DNA of 64,000 bases from Pseudomonadota bacterium. Its GTDB lineage: Bacteria > Pseudomonadota > Alphaproteobacteria > Rhizobiales > Aestuariivirgaceae. A program made the position numbers and the translations under genes. Shown piece by piece: positions 9,055 through 20,482 of the stretch. The DNA is taken from the NCBI GenBank assembly GCA_963205315.1, contig CAUJIO010000020.1, positions 18,391 through 82,390 of the forward strand, written 5' to 3'. The notes beneath the pieces are model-generated. The model did no database searches and was not told the DNA's origin. It worked only from the letters and a program-made list of their open reading frames with translations. Positions within the stretch are counted from its first letter, which is position 1, and every line of letters starts with the position of its first letter.

Positions 9055-10413
9055 TCAGATGATTTCCATATAGCGTTCGAGTTCCCAGTCGGTCACGTGC
9101 CGGCGGAAGGACTGCTCTTCGGCCTCGCGGCTAAGGGCGAAATGCTCGACGAAGTCAGGCCCGAACCAGTCCCGCGCCATGGCGGACGCGCGCAGGCGGC
9201 CTGCCGCTTCGTGAAGCGTCCGCGGCAGGCGCAGGTCCTCTCCCGCAACCTGATCATAGGCGTTGCCGTCCGTGGCTTCATGAGGTTCGAGACCTTCCTC
9301 GATGCCGGCGAGACCGGAAGCCAGCGCGGCAGAGAGGACGAGGTAAGGATTGGCGTCTGCGGAGGTGACCCGATACTCGACCCTGATCGACTTGGGGGAT
9401 GAGCCCACCACGCGCAAGGCGCAGGTGCGGTTGTCGTAACCCCACGTGGCAGCCGTCGGCGCCCAGTAGCCAGGTGTCAGCCGTGTGAAGGCGTTGATGG
9501 TGGGTGCGGTCATCGACAGCAGCTCGGCCATGTATTTCTGCTGGCCCGCCACGAAGGCGCGTCCGGTCTTCGACAGCCCGCCGCGGCTTCCGGCGTCATG
9601 GAACAGCGCGTTGCCGTCTTCATCCCACAACGAGAGGTGCAGATGCCCGCCGCAGCCCGGCAAATCGGCGACCGGCTTGGCCATATAGCTCAGCAGGATG
9701 CCGTTGCGCTGCGCCCAGGCTTTGCTGAAGGTCTTGAAGATCGCCGCGCGGTCTGCGCTGTCGATCCCCTCTGACGGGCTCAAGGCGTATTCGAGTGCGC
9801 CTTCACCCGCTTCCGGGTGCAGGCTTTCGATCGGTGTCTTCAGCGTGCGGGAGAGGTCGAGCATGCCGAGGAAGAAGTCTGAATGCACACTGGACCGCAG
9901 CACCGAATAGCCCCCGGTCGTCGGCGTGAGCGGCGCGAGGTTGCGGAAGTCCTTGGCGCGCGCCGACTCCACCGTCTCCCGGAAGCCATAGAATTCATAT
10001 TCGAAGCCGCCCTTCACATTCAGTCCCATACTGCCGGCGCGCGCCAACACGCGGCCGGCCAGGTTGCGCGGGCAGATCCTCGCGCCGTCCCCGGTGAATT
10101 CCGCCAGCAGAAAGGGCGTGCCACCCTCGGGCAGGAACCGCAGGCTTTCAGGTACGATCCGCAGGCCATCGTCAGGAAAGCCGTTGAACCATCCTGTGTA
10201 GGGCGTCGTGTACAGCCGGTCGCGCGAGTCCCAGCCGAAGACGACCCGGCACATCGCCGTGCCCCCGACGAGGGCCGACAGCAGCTTCTCCTTTTCAAGA
10301 TACTTGCCGCGGATCACACCGTCGATGTCGGTGACGCCGATCATTACATGGCTGGCGGCTGCCTCTCGCACCGCACCTGCCGCGGCTTCTATTCCAGCTT
10401 CACCCATGGTCAT
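9055..10413 (-). CDS. Glutamine synthetase-like gamma-glutamyl-amine ligase
   Basis: Member of the glutamine synthetase superfamily, 452 residues, closer in style to PuuA/IpuC/GlnA4-type gamma-glutamylamide ligases than to housekeeping GlnA. The N-terminal half has the beta-grasp-like VTDIDGVIRGKYLEKEKL. The catalytic half has GGFEYEFYGF, the glutamate/ammonia-site glycine loop LPGCGGHLHLSLWD and the ATP-site stretch NAFTRLTPGYWAPTAATWG. The adenylylation-loop sequence of GlnA was not seen. It is predicted to couple glutamate to an amine with ATP. It is co-directional with an alcohol dehydrogenase and divergent from a GMC dehydrogenase, fitting a gamma-glutamylated catabolic route. Confidence 0.85.
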   Translation of the reverse strand: MTMGEAGIEAAAGAVREAAASHVMIGVTDIDGVIRGKYLEKEKLLSALVGGTAMCRVVFGWDSRDRLYTTPYTGWFNGFPDDGLRIVPESLRFLPEGGTPFLLAEFTGDGARICPRNLAGRVLARAGSMGLNVKGGFEYEFYGFRETVESARAKDFRNLAPLTPTTGGYSVLRSSVHSDFFLGMLDLSRTLKTPIESLHPEAGEGALEYALSPSEGIDSADRAAIFKTFSKAWAQRNGILLSYMAKPVADLPGCGGHLHLSLWDEDGNALFHDAGSRGGLSKTGRAFVAGQQKYMAELLSMTAPTINAFTRLTPGYWAPTAATWGYDNRTCALRVVGSSPKSIRVEYRVTSADANPYLVLSAALASGLAGIEEGLEPHEATDGNAYDQVAGEDLRLPRTLHEAAGRLRASAMARDWFGPDFVEHFALSREAEEQSFRRHVTDWELERYMEII

Positions 10414-10649
10414 GCATACGTCCCTGCTGAATTTTCGTTAGAGCAGTGAGAGGTTCGGCCCGCACTCGCAATCCAATTTCGGCACGCGAGCATTCCGCGC
10501 CTGAATGTCTCCGCACCCGTGGCCGTAGGTTAAGAAGGAAGTTCGGCGATGGACCGCCCCTGCTGCAATGTATAGACTTCACCCCATCACCTCTACTTAG
10601 CCCGGCAGCCGCCAGTGGCATTTGCGGGGCGCGGAGCGAGCGAGGCAGG

Positions 10650-12338
10650 ATGAGCGAAGCAGGCAGGCGCAGAGGATCGCCGGACATCGAGTGCGATTAC
10701 GTCATCGTGGGCTCGGGCTCGGCCGGTTCAGCCCTAGCCTATCGCATCGCAGAAACGGGAAAGTACAAGGTTCTCGTGCTGGAATTCGGAGGCAGCGACT
10801 GGGGCCCCTTCATCCAGATGCCCGCGGCCCTATCCTATCCGATGAACATGAAGCGCTATGATTGGGGCTTCATGTCGGAGCCCGAGCCGCATCTGAATGG
10901 ACGGCGGCTCATCTGCCCGCGCGGCAAGGTGGTGGGTGGGTCCTCCTCGGTCAACGGCATGGTCTATGTGCGCGGCCATGCCGGTGACTACGACCAATGG
11001 GAGAAGCTAGGCGCCAAGGGCTGGGCCTTTCGTGACGTGCAGCCCTATTTCAAGAGAATGGAAAGGTCGCACGGGGGCGAGGAGGGCTGGCGCGGCAGGT
11101 CGGGCCCGCTGCATGTCACGCGGGGCGACGGACGGAACCCGCTCTATGCCGCCTTCATCCGCGCCGGTGTCGAGGCAGGCTATCAGCATACCGAGGATTA
11201 CAACGGTTCCAACGGCGAGGGCTTCGGATCGATGGAGCGCACCGTCTACCAGGGCAAGCGGTGGTCGGCGGCCTCGGCCTATCTGCGGCCAGCGCTCGCC
11301 ACCGGGAACGTGCGCCTCGAGACCGGCGCGCTTGCGCATCGCGTGCTGATGGAGGGAAGCCGCGCGACGGGCGTCGAGTTTTCGCAGGGGGGTTTGGTGC
11401 GGGTCGCCCGGGCACAGCGGGAGGTCATCCTCGCGGCCAGTTCCATCAACTCCCCCAAGCTGCTGCATCTCTCGGGGATCGGCGATCCCCTGCGCCTGAA
11501 GCAGCTCGGGATCGAGGTTCACCACAGCCTGCCGGGAGTCGGCGAAAACCTGCAGGACCACCCGGAGGTTCACATCCAGTGGCAATGCAAGCAGCCCGTC
11601 ACGCTCAACAGGCACATGAACCTACTTTCGAAAGGATTGATCGGGCTTCAGTGGCTGCTCTTCCGGAAGGGTCTCGGCGCCACCAACCACTTCGAGGCCT
11701 GTGCCTTCATCCGCCACAAGGCCGGCGTCAGCTATCCCAACATCGAATATCACTTCCTGCCGGGCGCGATCCAGTATGACGGAAAGTCCACCGCCTCGGG
11801 GCATGGATTTCAGGTGCTGTGCGCGGTGAGCAGGCCGCGCTCCCGCGGCTATGTAAGGACGCGCTCAGCCGACCCCCGGGTGGCGCCGGCGATCCTCTAC
11901 AACTTCATGGATGACGAGCAGGACTCGGAAGAAATGCGGGCCGGCATCAGGCTGATTCGCGAGGTGATGTCCATGCCCGCCATGCAGCCCTTCGCGGGCG
12001 AAGAGATCAGGCCCGGCAGGCAGGTACAGTCGGATGAGGAGATCGACGCATATATTCGCGACAAGACCGAGAGCGCCTATCACCCGTGCGGTACGTGCCG
12101 CATGGGCTCGCCGTCAGATTCGATGGCCGTCGTCGATCCGCACTGCCGCGTCATCGGCCTCGAGGGACTGCGGGTGATCGACTCCTCCATCATTCCGCTC
12201 CTCACCATGGGCAACATCAATGCGCCCTCGCTACTGATCGGCGAAACGGGGGCGGACCACCTCCTCGGCCGAACGCCTCTTGCACCCTCGAACGACGAGC
12301 CCGCCTACCACCCTCACTGGCAAACCGCCCAGAGATAG
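10650..12338 (+). CDS. GMC-family oxidoreductase (choline dehydrogenase-like)
   Basis: FAD-dependent alcohol dehydrogenase of 562 residues from ATG 10650, which follows the purine-rich GAGGCAGG. The FAD Rossmann motif is [18 protein letters not shown], the GMC signature is [18 protein letters not shown], and the second signature region is [19 protein letters not shown]. The C-terminal block has the catalytic-histidine motif [12 protein letters not shown] and the closing [18 protein letters not shown]. The frame is open to 10446, but those residues have no family character and would fill the promoter region shared with the divergent ligase gene. Likely substrates are choline-like or amino alcohols; context supports this but sequence alone does not. 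Confidence 0.9.
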   Translation: MSEAGRRRGSPDIECDYVIVGSGSAGSALAYRIAETGKYKVLVLEFGGSDWGPFIQMPAALSYPMNMKRYDWGFMSEPEPHLNGRRLICPRGKVVGGSSSVNGMVYVRGHAGDYDQWEKLGAKGWAFRDVQPYFKRMERSHGGEEGWRGRSGPLHVTRGDGRNPLYAAFIRAGVEAGYQHTEDYNGSNGEGFGSMERTVYQGKRWSAASAYLRPALATGNVRLETGALAHRVLMEGSRATGVEFSQGGLVRVARAQREVILAASSINSPKLLHLSGIGDPLRLKQLGIEVHHSLPGVGENLQDHPEVHIQWQCKQPVTLNRHMNLLSKGLIGLQWLLFRKGLGATNHFEACAFIRHKAGVSYPNIEYHFLPGAIQYDGKSTASGHGFQVLCAVSRPRSRGYVRTRSADPRVAPAILYNFMDDEQDSEEMRAGIRLIREVMSMPAMQPFAGEEIRPGRQVQSDEEIDAYIRDKTESAYHPCGTCRMGSPSDSMAVVDPHCRVIGLEGLRVIDSSIIPLLTMGNINAPSLLIGETGADHLLGRTPLAPSNDEPAYHPHWQTAQR

Positions 12339-12374
12339 GCCGCAGATAACCGCACCAGCCGGAAGGACCTGAAC

Positions 12375-12470
12375 ATGACATCCACACCCAACCGCTGGAA
12401 GCGCTACGTCGACTGGGATAACAGACCATTGTGTCTCGACCAGTTCGCCGCGGAAGAGCCCGCACACTGA
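12375..12470 (+). pseudogene. 31-codon ORF, possible N-terminal remnant of a diol dehydratase large subunit
   Basis: A short ORF with a good ribosome-binding site (GGAAGGAC at 12361-12368, ATG at 12375). The product contains WKRYVDWDNRPLCLDQFAAE and then stops. The pattern R-W-x-x-x-x-x-x-x-RP-x-x-x-D resembles the beginning of B12-dependent glycerol/propanediol dehydratase large subunits, judged from memory only. If so, the rest of a dehydratase gene has been deleted. It could also be a genuine tiny ORF. Nothing resembling the rest of the enzyme is found in the next 900 bases. Confidence 0.3.
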
Positions 12471-13374
12471 TCAGCCTCCAACGAGTGGTCCATTTGAATG
12501 TTAGTGCACGGGCGGCCTTGGAGCCAGCGCGGGCGGCGAGACCGGTTGGGTTAACGCAGCCGCCCGCGCGGACTGCGGAATGAAGGCATCCCCGGAGACA
12601 CCGCACGGTGACGCGGATCGAGCGCGGCGTCGGGAATGGCGGCGAACCCATCGGGAGCCTGCCAGTCGGGCTCGCGGTTTCGCCGGCCGGAGATGGCGGA
12701 TATCCCGGTCCTACGTCCACCCCCTACGCGACCGCCGGGAAGGATGGCTGGCTTTCACCGATCGCGGCGTTTTCAGCACGCCAGGCCGGAACGGGATCGG
12801 AGGCGGTGCGGACGATCTTTGTCTTCTGGGTATCGAGGATCGCTTGGATCGTCGCGAAACGCTTCGCCATCCGCCATTCGTACGCATTCGACGGAAGCCG
12901 TCGTTATGTAAACTGTGGACTTGGAAGTTCCGAGCTGGTTTGACTTGAGTCAATTGCCGGCATCGAAAGCCATTCCGGCTATTCTGAACTCAAGTCCTGC
13001 TTGGACGAGGTTCGTTATGCTCAATGATGCGCAGGGTTGGGAGAAATTTGGAGTGGAAAGATGCCCGATAGGCTTTCAGGGTTTCCGGTTCAAGTTGATC
13101 ACAGGGAGGCCGGCTCTGCACTGATGCAGGTTTATTGAAACACCAGTTGCAGGCTGGCGGTCAGCAGACACGAACCGGCAATGTCCCAACCATACATCTG
13201 GTTTTGAGTTTGCACCGCATTTCTCCGACCAGAATAGCTTTGCTATCTCCACAATTCTGTAGTGTTTTCCATTTCATTCAACGTCCCTCTTTCGTATGCT
13301 CTCACCCCCCCCCCACCTACCCAAACCCTCCCCACTGTGCTTAACGGCGCCAAACCAACAAGGACCCCTCTCCC
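12471..13374. other. Intergenic stretch of about 0.9 kb
   Basis: No supported gene on either strand. It holds a GC-rich 11-base inverted repeat (12527-12569), a small palindrome TTGACTTGAGTCAA at 12940-12953, and a run of ten C residues at 13305-13314, about 60 bases before the next start codon. Open frames of 60-120 codons exist here but show no protein character. Together with the truncated ORF at 12375 this reads as the scar of a deletion at the edge of the accessory catabolic region. Confidence 0.5.
12527..12569. repeat. GC-rich inverted repeat
   Basis: Perfect 11-base arms, GCGCGGGCGGC at 12527-12537 and GCCGCCCGCGC at 12559-12569, separated by 21 bases. There is no T-run on either side, so it is not a standard intrinsic terminator. 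Confidence 0.6.
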
Positions 13375-14172
13375 ATGAATTTCGCCCTCAACCACATGGT
13401 GGCTCCAAATCTCGGCTACGAGGCCTTCTTCGATCTGGCCGGCTCGCTCGGCATCTCCGGCGTCGAGATCCGCAATGACATCGCCACAGCGCGGATGGAC
13501 CTGGGCACTGCAGCGCAGATCAAGGGCTGGGCGGCGGCGCGCGGGATCACCATCGTTTCCGTCAACGCCCTGCAGCGCTTCAACCAGTGGTCAGCCCAGC
13601 GCGCTGCCGAGGCGCAAGAACTCGCGGCCTATGCGGCGGCGGCGGGTGCCAAGGCCCTTGTCCTCTGCCCGGTCAACGATACCGCCTTCACGCCCGCGAC
13701 CGCCGAACGCCTCGCCGGCTTGCGCGAGGCGCTGACGTCGCTGGCGCCGATCCTCAACGCCCATGGCCTCAAGGGCCTGGTCGAGCCGTTGGGCTTCGCC
13801 GAATGCTCGCTGCGGCTGAAGTCCGAAGCGGTCGCCGCCATCGACGCCACCGGCACGGCGTCCACCTACTCGCTGGTGCACGACACGTTCCATCACTTCG
13901 TCGCCGGCGAAACCGAAATGTTCCCCGCCCGCACTGGCCTCGTTCACATTTCCGGCGTGACCGATCGCAAGCAGACCGCCGCCACGATGCGCGACCCGCA
14001 CCGCGTTCTGGTCGATGCCGCCGACATGATCGACAATATCGGACAGATGCGGAAGCTGGCTGCCGCAGGTTATGCTGGCGTGTTCTCCTTCGAGCCTTTC
14101 GCCGCCGAAGTGCACAAGGATTCAACCATCGTCTCGTCGCTGCGCGCCAGCCGGGATTATCTCTCGGCCTGA
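13375..14172 (+). CDS. Sugar phosphate isomerase/epimerase family, probable inosose (2-keto-myo-inositol) isomerase
   Basis: A TIM-barrel protein of 265 residues from the xylose-isomerase-like superfamily. It begins FALNHMVAPNLGYEAFFDLA, like IolI-type 2-keto-myo-inositol isomerases. Metal-ligand positions are suggested by GVEIRND, by VEPLGFAECS (glutamate), by SLVHDTFHHFVAGE (Asp/His) and by GVFSFEPFAAEVH (glutamate near the end). AAGGA lies about 12 bases before ATG 13375. The gene ends 2 bases before the convergent end of the next gene. No other inositol catabolism genes are in the window, so inosose as substrate rests on family resemblance. Confidence 0.78.
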   Translation: MNFALNHMVAPNLGYEAFFDLAGSLGISGVEIRNDIATARMDLGTAAQIKGWAAARGITIVSVNALQRFNQWSAQRAAEAQELAAYAAAAGAKALVLCPVNDTAFTPATAERLAGLREALTSLAPILNAHGLKGLVEPLGFAECSLRLKSEAVAAIDATGTASTYSLVHDTFHHFVAGETEMFPARTGLVHISGVTDRKQTAATMRDPHRVLVDAADMIDNIGQMRKLAAAGYAGVFSFEPFAAEVHKDSTIVSSLRASRDYLSA

Positions 14173-14174
14173 GG

Positions 14175-15506
14175 TCAGCAACCGGCCTTGCAGATGCCAC
14201 GCTCCACCGCGCCGATCTCGAAGACCGGCGCGAAACCGCCGCCGGGCGTGCGGAAATTCGTGGCCTGTCCCTGATACAGCCTAGCAGCGATGAGCAGCGT
14301 CTCCCTGCCATAGGCGTAGAGGCGCACGTCCATCTTGCGCGAGGTCTCGACGCCGTCGACCAGCATCCGGCGTTCACCGGGTGTGGCAAACTCCTGGGCC
14401 ACATAAGTGCCCTCGACGATCTCCTGCCATACGCCGCGCGTCAGCTTGTCTCCGCGATAGACAGCCTTGCTGCCATGGCCGCTGGCCGGCTTGAAGAACA
14501 GGTGCTTGCGCTTCTGCCACAGGTCATCGGCACTGGCGGGCGTCACCAGAACCGTGCGCGGCACGGCTCTCAGCGCCTCCCGCAGGCCGGCCGGAACATT
14601 CATGGCTGCCAGGGCCGCGGGGTCTGACAGCAGGATCAGATTGCGCTTGTCAGCCAGCAGCGCGTGATTGCGCGGATTGGGCGTCACCGCCACAGCACCG
14701 CTTTCGTAAGCCCGCCGCAGCGCCTCGTGTTCCGGCATGGCAAGCGCGAAATCGACCAGGCGGTTGTAGACGAGATCGATCACATCTCCCTGATGCAGGA
14801 GGCCATGCGGCGACAACTCCAGGCTGGCCGGATCGGCAATCACCGCATCGATACCCGCCTGCTTCAGGACCTGCCGTGCGAGGATGAATTCCGGATAGAG
14901 GAATTGCTTGTCCGGTTCGTCGTCGACAATGGCGATGCGGGCAAGTGGCCTCCCTTTGCCGGCAAGCTTCCATTCAGCCTCGAACATCGTGACGGCGGCG
15001 GCGTTGAAATCGGCAGCGCCCGGCAGATCCGGAGCCCGCTCCATCTCCGCGCAACAGGCCTGTTGCGCCCGCGCCAGCAAGGCATTGAGAAAGGCCCCTC
15101 CGGCATTGGTGTTCACCTCGATCAGCCGCGCACCCTGCTCATCGAGATGGAAATCATATCCCATGAAGGCCCCGGCGGGTCCGTGGTCGGCATGGGCAAT
15201 GGCCGGCGCCCAGGAGAGGACCTGCTGCTGATAGGCCGGCAGGCCGCTGATCTCATGAATCGCCGCCACCACCCGCTTCATCGCGAGAATGTCCGACGCC
15301 GCCAGAAACACCGGCACGTTCGAGAACAGGTTGTGCCGTGGCCGCACATGAGCGCGGCAGAAACCGGGGTCGTTCGCTTCGCGCTCAAGGGCGCCGCACA
15401 AGGCCTCGCGGTCGAGCGTGATGCAAAAGCAGCTCTGGTTCAGCCGCTCGGACGCCTGGACCTCGTTGCTGACCGTTGATGCACTGCGCGGGACCATGTC
15501 GCTCAC
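14175..15506 (-). CDS. Uncharacterised protein with permuted ATP-grasp-like motifs
   Basis: Protein of 443 residues with no signal peptide and no recognised enzyme name. Near residues 117-135 it has GYDFHLDEQGARLIEVNTN followed by AGG, which looks like the metal-binding strand of ATP-grasp ligases. Near residues 337-350 it has FFKPASGHGSKAV, which looks like the lysine and glycine-rich ATP-binding loop. In ordinary ATP-grasp enzymes these occur in the opposite order, so the fold appears circularly permuted. MDVRLYAYG and ATNFRTPGGG follow. It is likely an ATP-dependent ligase or kinase of unknown substrate. It is convergent with the isomerase gene and transcribed away from the sulfide-response locus. 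Confidence 0.6.
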   Translation of the reverse strand: MSDMVPRSASTVSNEVQASERLNQSCFCITLDREALCGALEREANDPGFCRAHVRPRHNLFSNVPVFLAASDILAMKRVVAAIHEISGLPAYQQQVLSWAPAIAHADHGPAGAFMGYDFHLDEQGARLIEVNTNAGGAFLNALLARAQQACCAEMERAPDLPGAADFNAAAVTMFEAEWKLAGKGRPLARIAIVDDEPDKQFLYPEFILARQVLKQAGIDAVIADPASLELSPHGLLHQGDVIDLVYNRLVDFALAMPEHEALRRAYESGAVAVTPNPRNHALLADKRNLILLSDPAALAAMNVPAGLREALRAVPRTVLVTPASADDLWQKRKHLFFKPASGHGSKAVYRGDKLTRGVWQEIVEGTYVAQEFATPGERRMLVDGVETSRKMDVRLYAYGRETLLIAARLYQGQATNFRTPGGGFAPVFEIGAVERGICKAGC

Positions 15507-15570
15507 CTGTCAGCTATTGCTGCCAATCGGCATTTGTGCCTGAAAATTTCAAAGGATCATTGCAATTCTT

Positions 15571-15595
15571 GTATATTAGAATATACTAATCTAAT
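15571..15595. promoter_or_regulatory. Putative BigR/SqrR operator, left copy
   Basis: An AT-rich palindrome in a GC-rich region: ATTAG (15575-15579) and CTAAT (15586-15590) around AATATA, with a further CTAAT at 15591-15595. The 11-base core GTATATTAGAA at 15571-15581 recurs inverted at 16188-16198 before the repressor and pump genes. It lies about 75 bases before the DUF2892 gene. AT-rich sites of this kind are known targets of BigR-type repressors. Confidence 0.6.
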
Positions 15596-15669
15596 TGATC
15601 GAGATCAAGGGCGACCAGGTCGCGATCGTCTAGCGTTACTCCAATTCACAGAGTTGAAAGGTCAAGAAC

Positions 15670-15873
15670 ATGAATGTTGATCGCGCCGTTATGGCATTTG
15701 CGGGTGTGATGATTCTGCTGTCGATCGCCCTCACGCACTATGTTTCCCCGTGGTTCTGGCTGCTGACGGCCTTTGTCGGGCTGAACTTGCTGCAGGCTTC
15801 CTTCACCGGTTTCTGCCCGGCCGCAAAGATTTTCAAGTCGATGGGCCTCAGCTGCGGAAACGCGTTCCGCTGA
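15670..15873 (+). CDS. DUF2892 family small membrane protein
   Basis: A 67-residue inner-membrane protein with two hydrophobic segments, VMAFAGVMILLSIALTHYV and WFWLLTAFVGLNLLQASF, followed by a cysteine-containing tail GFCPAAKIFKSMGLSCG. This is the layout of the membrane domain of YgaP-like proteins (DUF2892), which often accompany rhodanese or sulfide-oxidation genes. An AT-rich operator-like palindrome lies upstream, and the BigR-type repressor gene is convergent 3 bases downstream. It is therefore probably co-induced with the sulfide:quinone oxidoreductase. Its molecular role is unknown. Confidence 0.82.
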   Translation: MNVDRAVMAFAGVMILLSIALTHYVSPWFWLLTAFVGLNLLQASFTGFCPAAKIFKSMGLSCGNAFR

Positions 15874-15876
15874 GAA

Positions 15877-16176
15877 TTACGTCGGAGTGCAAAACATGCT
15901 CTCGAGCAACTTCAGCATGCGCCGGACGTTGCGGTCGGCCAGTTGGTAATAGACCGTCTGGCCCTCGCGCCGGGAGGTGATCAGGCCTTCCTGCCGCATC
16001 CGCGCCAGATGTTGCGACACCCCACTCTGGCTGAGGCCGGCGGCTTCAGCCAGATCTCCCACCGGGCGCTCCTGCTCCATGATGAAGCATAGGATGCGAA
16101 GCCGGTGTGCATTTCCCAGCGACTTGAGAAAGGCGCTGGCCCGTTCTGCAGATTCTTCGAGGGTACGTGGATTCAT
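15877..16176 (-). CDS. ArsR-family repressor, BigR/SqrR-type persulfide sensor
   Basis: A winged-helix repressor of 99 residues. The recognition helix region is LSQSGVSQHLARMRQEGLI, followed by the wing SRREGQTVYYQLAD. Two cysteines are present: Cys30 in LRILCFIME and Cys96 in SMFCTPT. Their spacing of 66 residues equals that of the persulfide-sensing pair in SqrR (Cys41/Cys107), which form a sulfur bridge that releases DNA. Both neighbouring units (DUF2892, and RND pump plus SQR) carry AT-rich sites that could be its operators. It diverges from the pump operon, so autoregulation is likely. Function is inferred from the cysteine pair and context. Confidence 0.85.
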   Translation of the reverse strand: MNPRTLEESAERASAFLKSLGNAHRLRILCFIMEQERPVGDLAEAAGLSQSGVSQHLARMRQEGLITSRREGQTVYYQLADRNVRRMLKLLESMFCTPT

Positions 16177-16187
16177 ATTTGATAATC

Positions 16188-16214
16188 TTCTAATATACGA
16201 ATATATGAATGCTA
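16188..16214. promoter_or_regulatory. Putative BigR/SqrR operator, divergent copy
   Basis: AT-rich block between the divergent repressor gene and the pump-SQR operon. TTCTAATATAC at 16188-16198 is the exact reverse complement of the 11-base core at 15571-15581, followed by GAATATATGAAT. The position would let one repressor control its own gene and the operon to the right. Confidence 0.6.
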
Positions 16215-16236
16215 TGAGCTATATGAGGGGTTGTCA

Positions 16237-17225
16237 ATGAAGCACATTGTGGCACTGTCCGGAGCAATCGCACTGCTGTGCTTGGCCGGTCCGCTTGCGG
16301 CACTGTCCGCCAATGTGACCGATCGCCCCGACCTGAAAGCCGTCTTCGCCCAGGTGGAGAGCCGCGATGTGGTCCCTGCCCGCGCCCGCATCGGCGGCAC
16401 CATCGTGTCGCTCACGGTTGAGGAAGGCAGCGCCGTGAAAGCGGGCGATGTGATGGCCGTCGTGGTTGACGACAAGCTCGCCCTGCAGCTCGCTGCTGTC
16501 GATGCGAGAATACAGGCGCTGCAGGCCGAACTTGGAAACGCCACAACGGAACTCGCCCGCGCCACGAAACTCTTGCAGGGCGGCGTCGTCGCCAAGACGA
16601 GAGTTGACCAGTTGCAGACCCAGGTGGACGTTCTCACCAATCAGATCGCCGCATCGCGCGCCGACCGCGCCGTGCTCGAACAGCAACAGAGCGAGGGCGA
16701 AGTCATCGCTCCGGCACCGGGCCGCGTCCTCAGCGTGCCACTCACCAAGGGCTCTGTTGTCATGCCGGGCGAGACCGTCGCCCGCATTGCCGGCGGCGGC
16801 TATTTTCTCCGCTTGTCGCTGCCCGAGCGCCACGCTGCCCATATCAAGGTGGGCGACAGCGTGATTGTCGGCAGCCGCGGCATGACCAGCCTTGAAGGCA
16901 CCGATCCGGTCGGCACGGGCAAGGTCGTAAAGGTCTATCCCGAGATCGATGGCGGCCGCGTGCTGGCCGATGTCGAAGTCGAGGGCCTGGGCGACTTCTT
17001 CGTGGGCGAACGCACACGCGTCTGGATTCCGGTCGCCAGCCGCAAGGTGATCACCGTTCCTGAGGCCGCAGTGGTGAACCGCTACGGCATCGATTACGTC
17101 CGCGTCGCCTCCGCCACCGGCGAAGTCGACGTGCCGGTGATCATTGGTGCCAGCTTCGAGGAAAATGGACAGAGGTCCGTCGAGATCCTGTCGGGCCTCG
17201 CACCCGGCGACAAGGTTGTCCAGCC

Positions 17226-17229
<4 letters not shown>
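16237..17229 (+). CDS. RND efflux membrane-fusion (adaptor) protein
   Basis: Periplasmic adaptor of 330 residues linking the inner-membrane RND pump to an outer-membrane channel. A signal peptide covers about residues 1-25. The lipoyl-like half motif ARIGGTIVSLTVEEGSAVK is followed by a coiled-coil hairpin rich in A, L, Q and E (about residues 85-145) and the second lipoyl half VIAPAPGRVLSVPLTKG. ATG 16237 is preferred because GAGGGG at 16225-16230 lies at the correct spacing; TTG 16231 would be too close. The stop overlaps the ATG of the pump gene by 4 bases, so the pair is translationally coupled. Confidence 0.9.
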
Positions 17230-20480
<3,251 letters not shown>

Positions 20481-20482
20481 TC

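Noticed and set aside
12608..12943. Overlapping open frames of 90-122 codons in the gap after the GMC gene
   Set aside because: Three frames are open at once, none with a ribosome-binding site, hydrophobic core pattern or family motif. They are treated as chance frames.
13305..13314. Run of ten C residues before the inosose isomerase-like gene, considered as a phase-variation switch
   Set aside because: It lies about 60 bases upstream of the start in a non-coding, C-rich stretch and not at promoter spacing that could be recognised. There is no evidence of contingency loci nearby.
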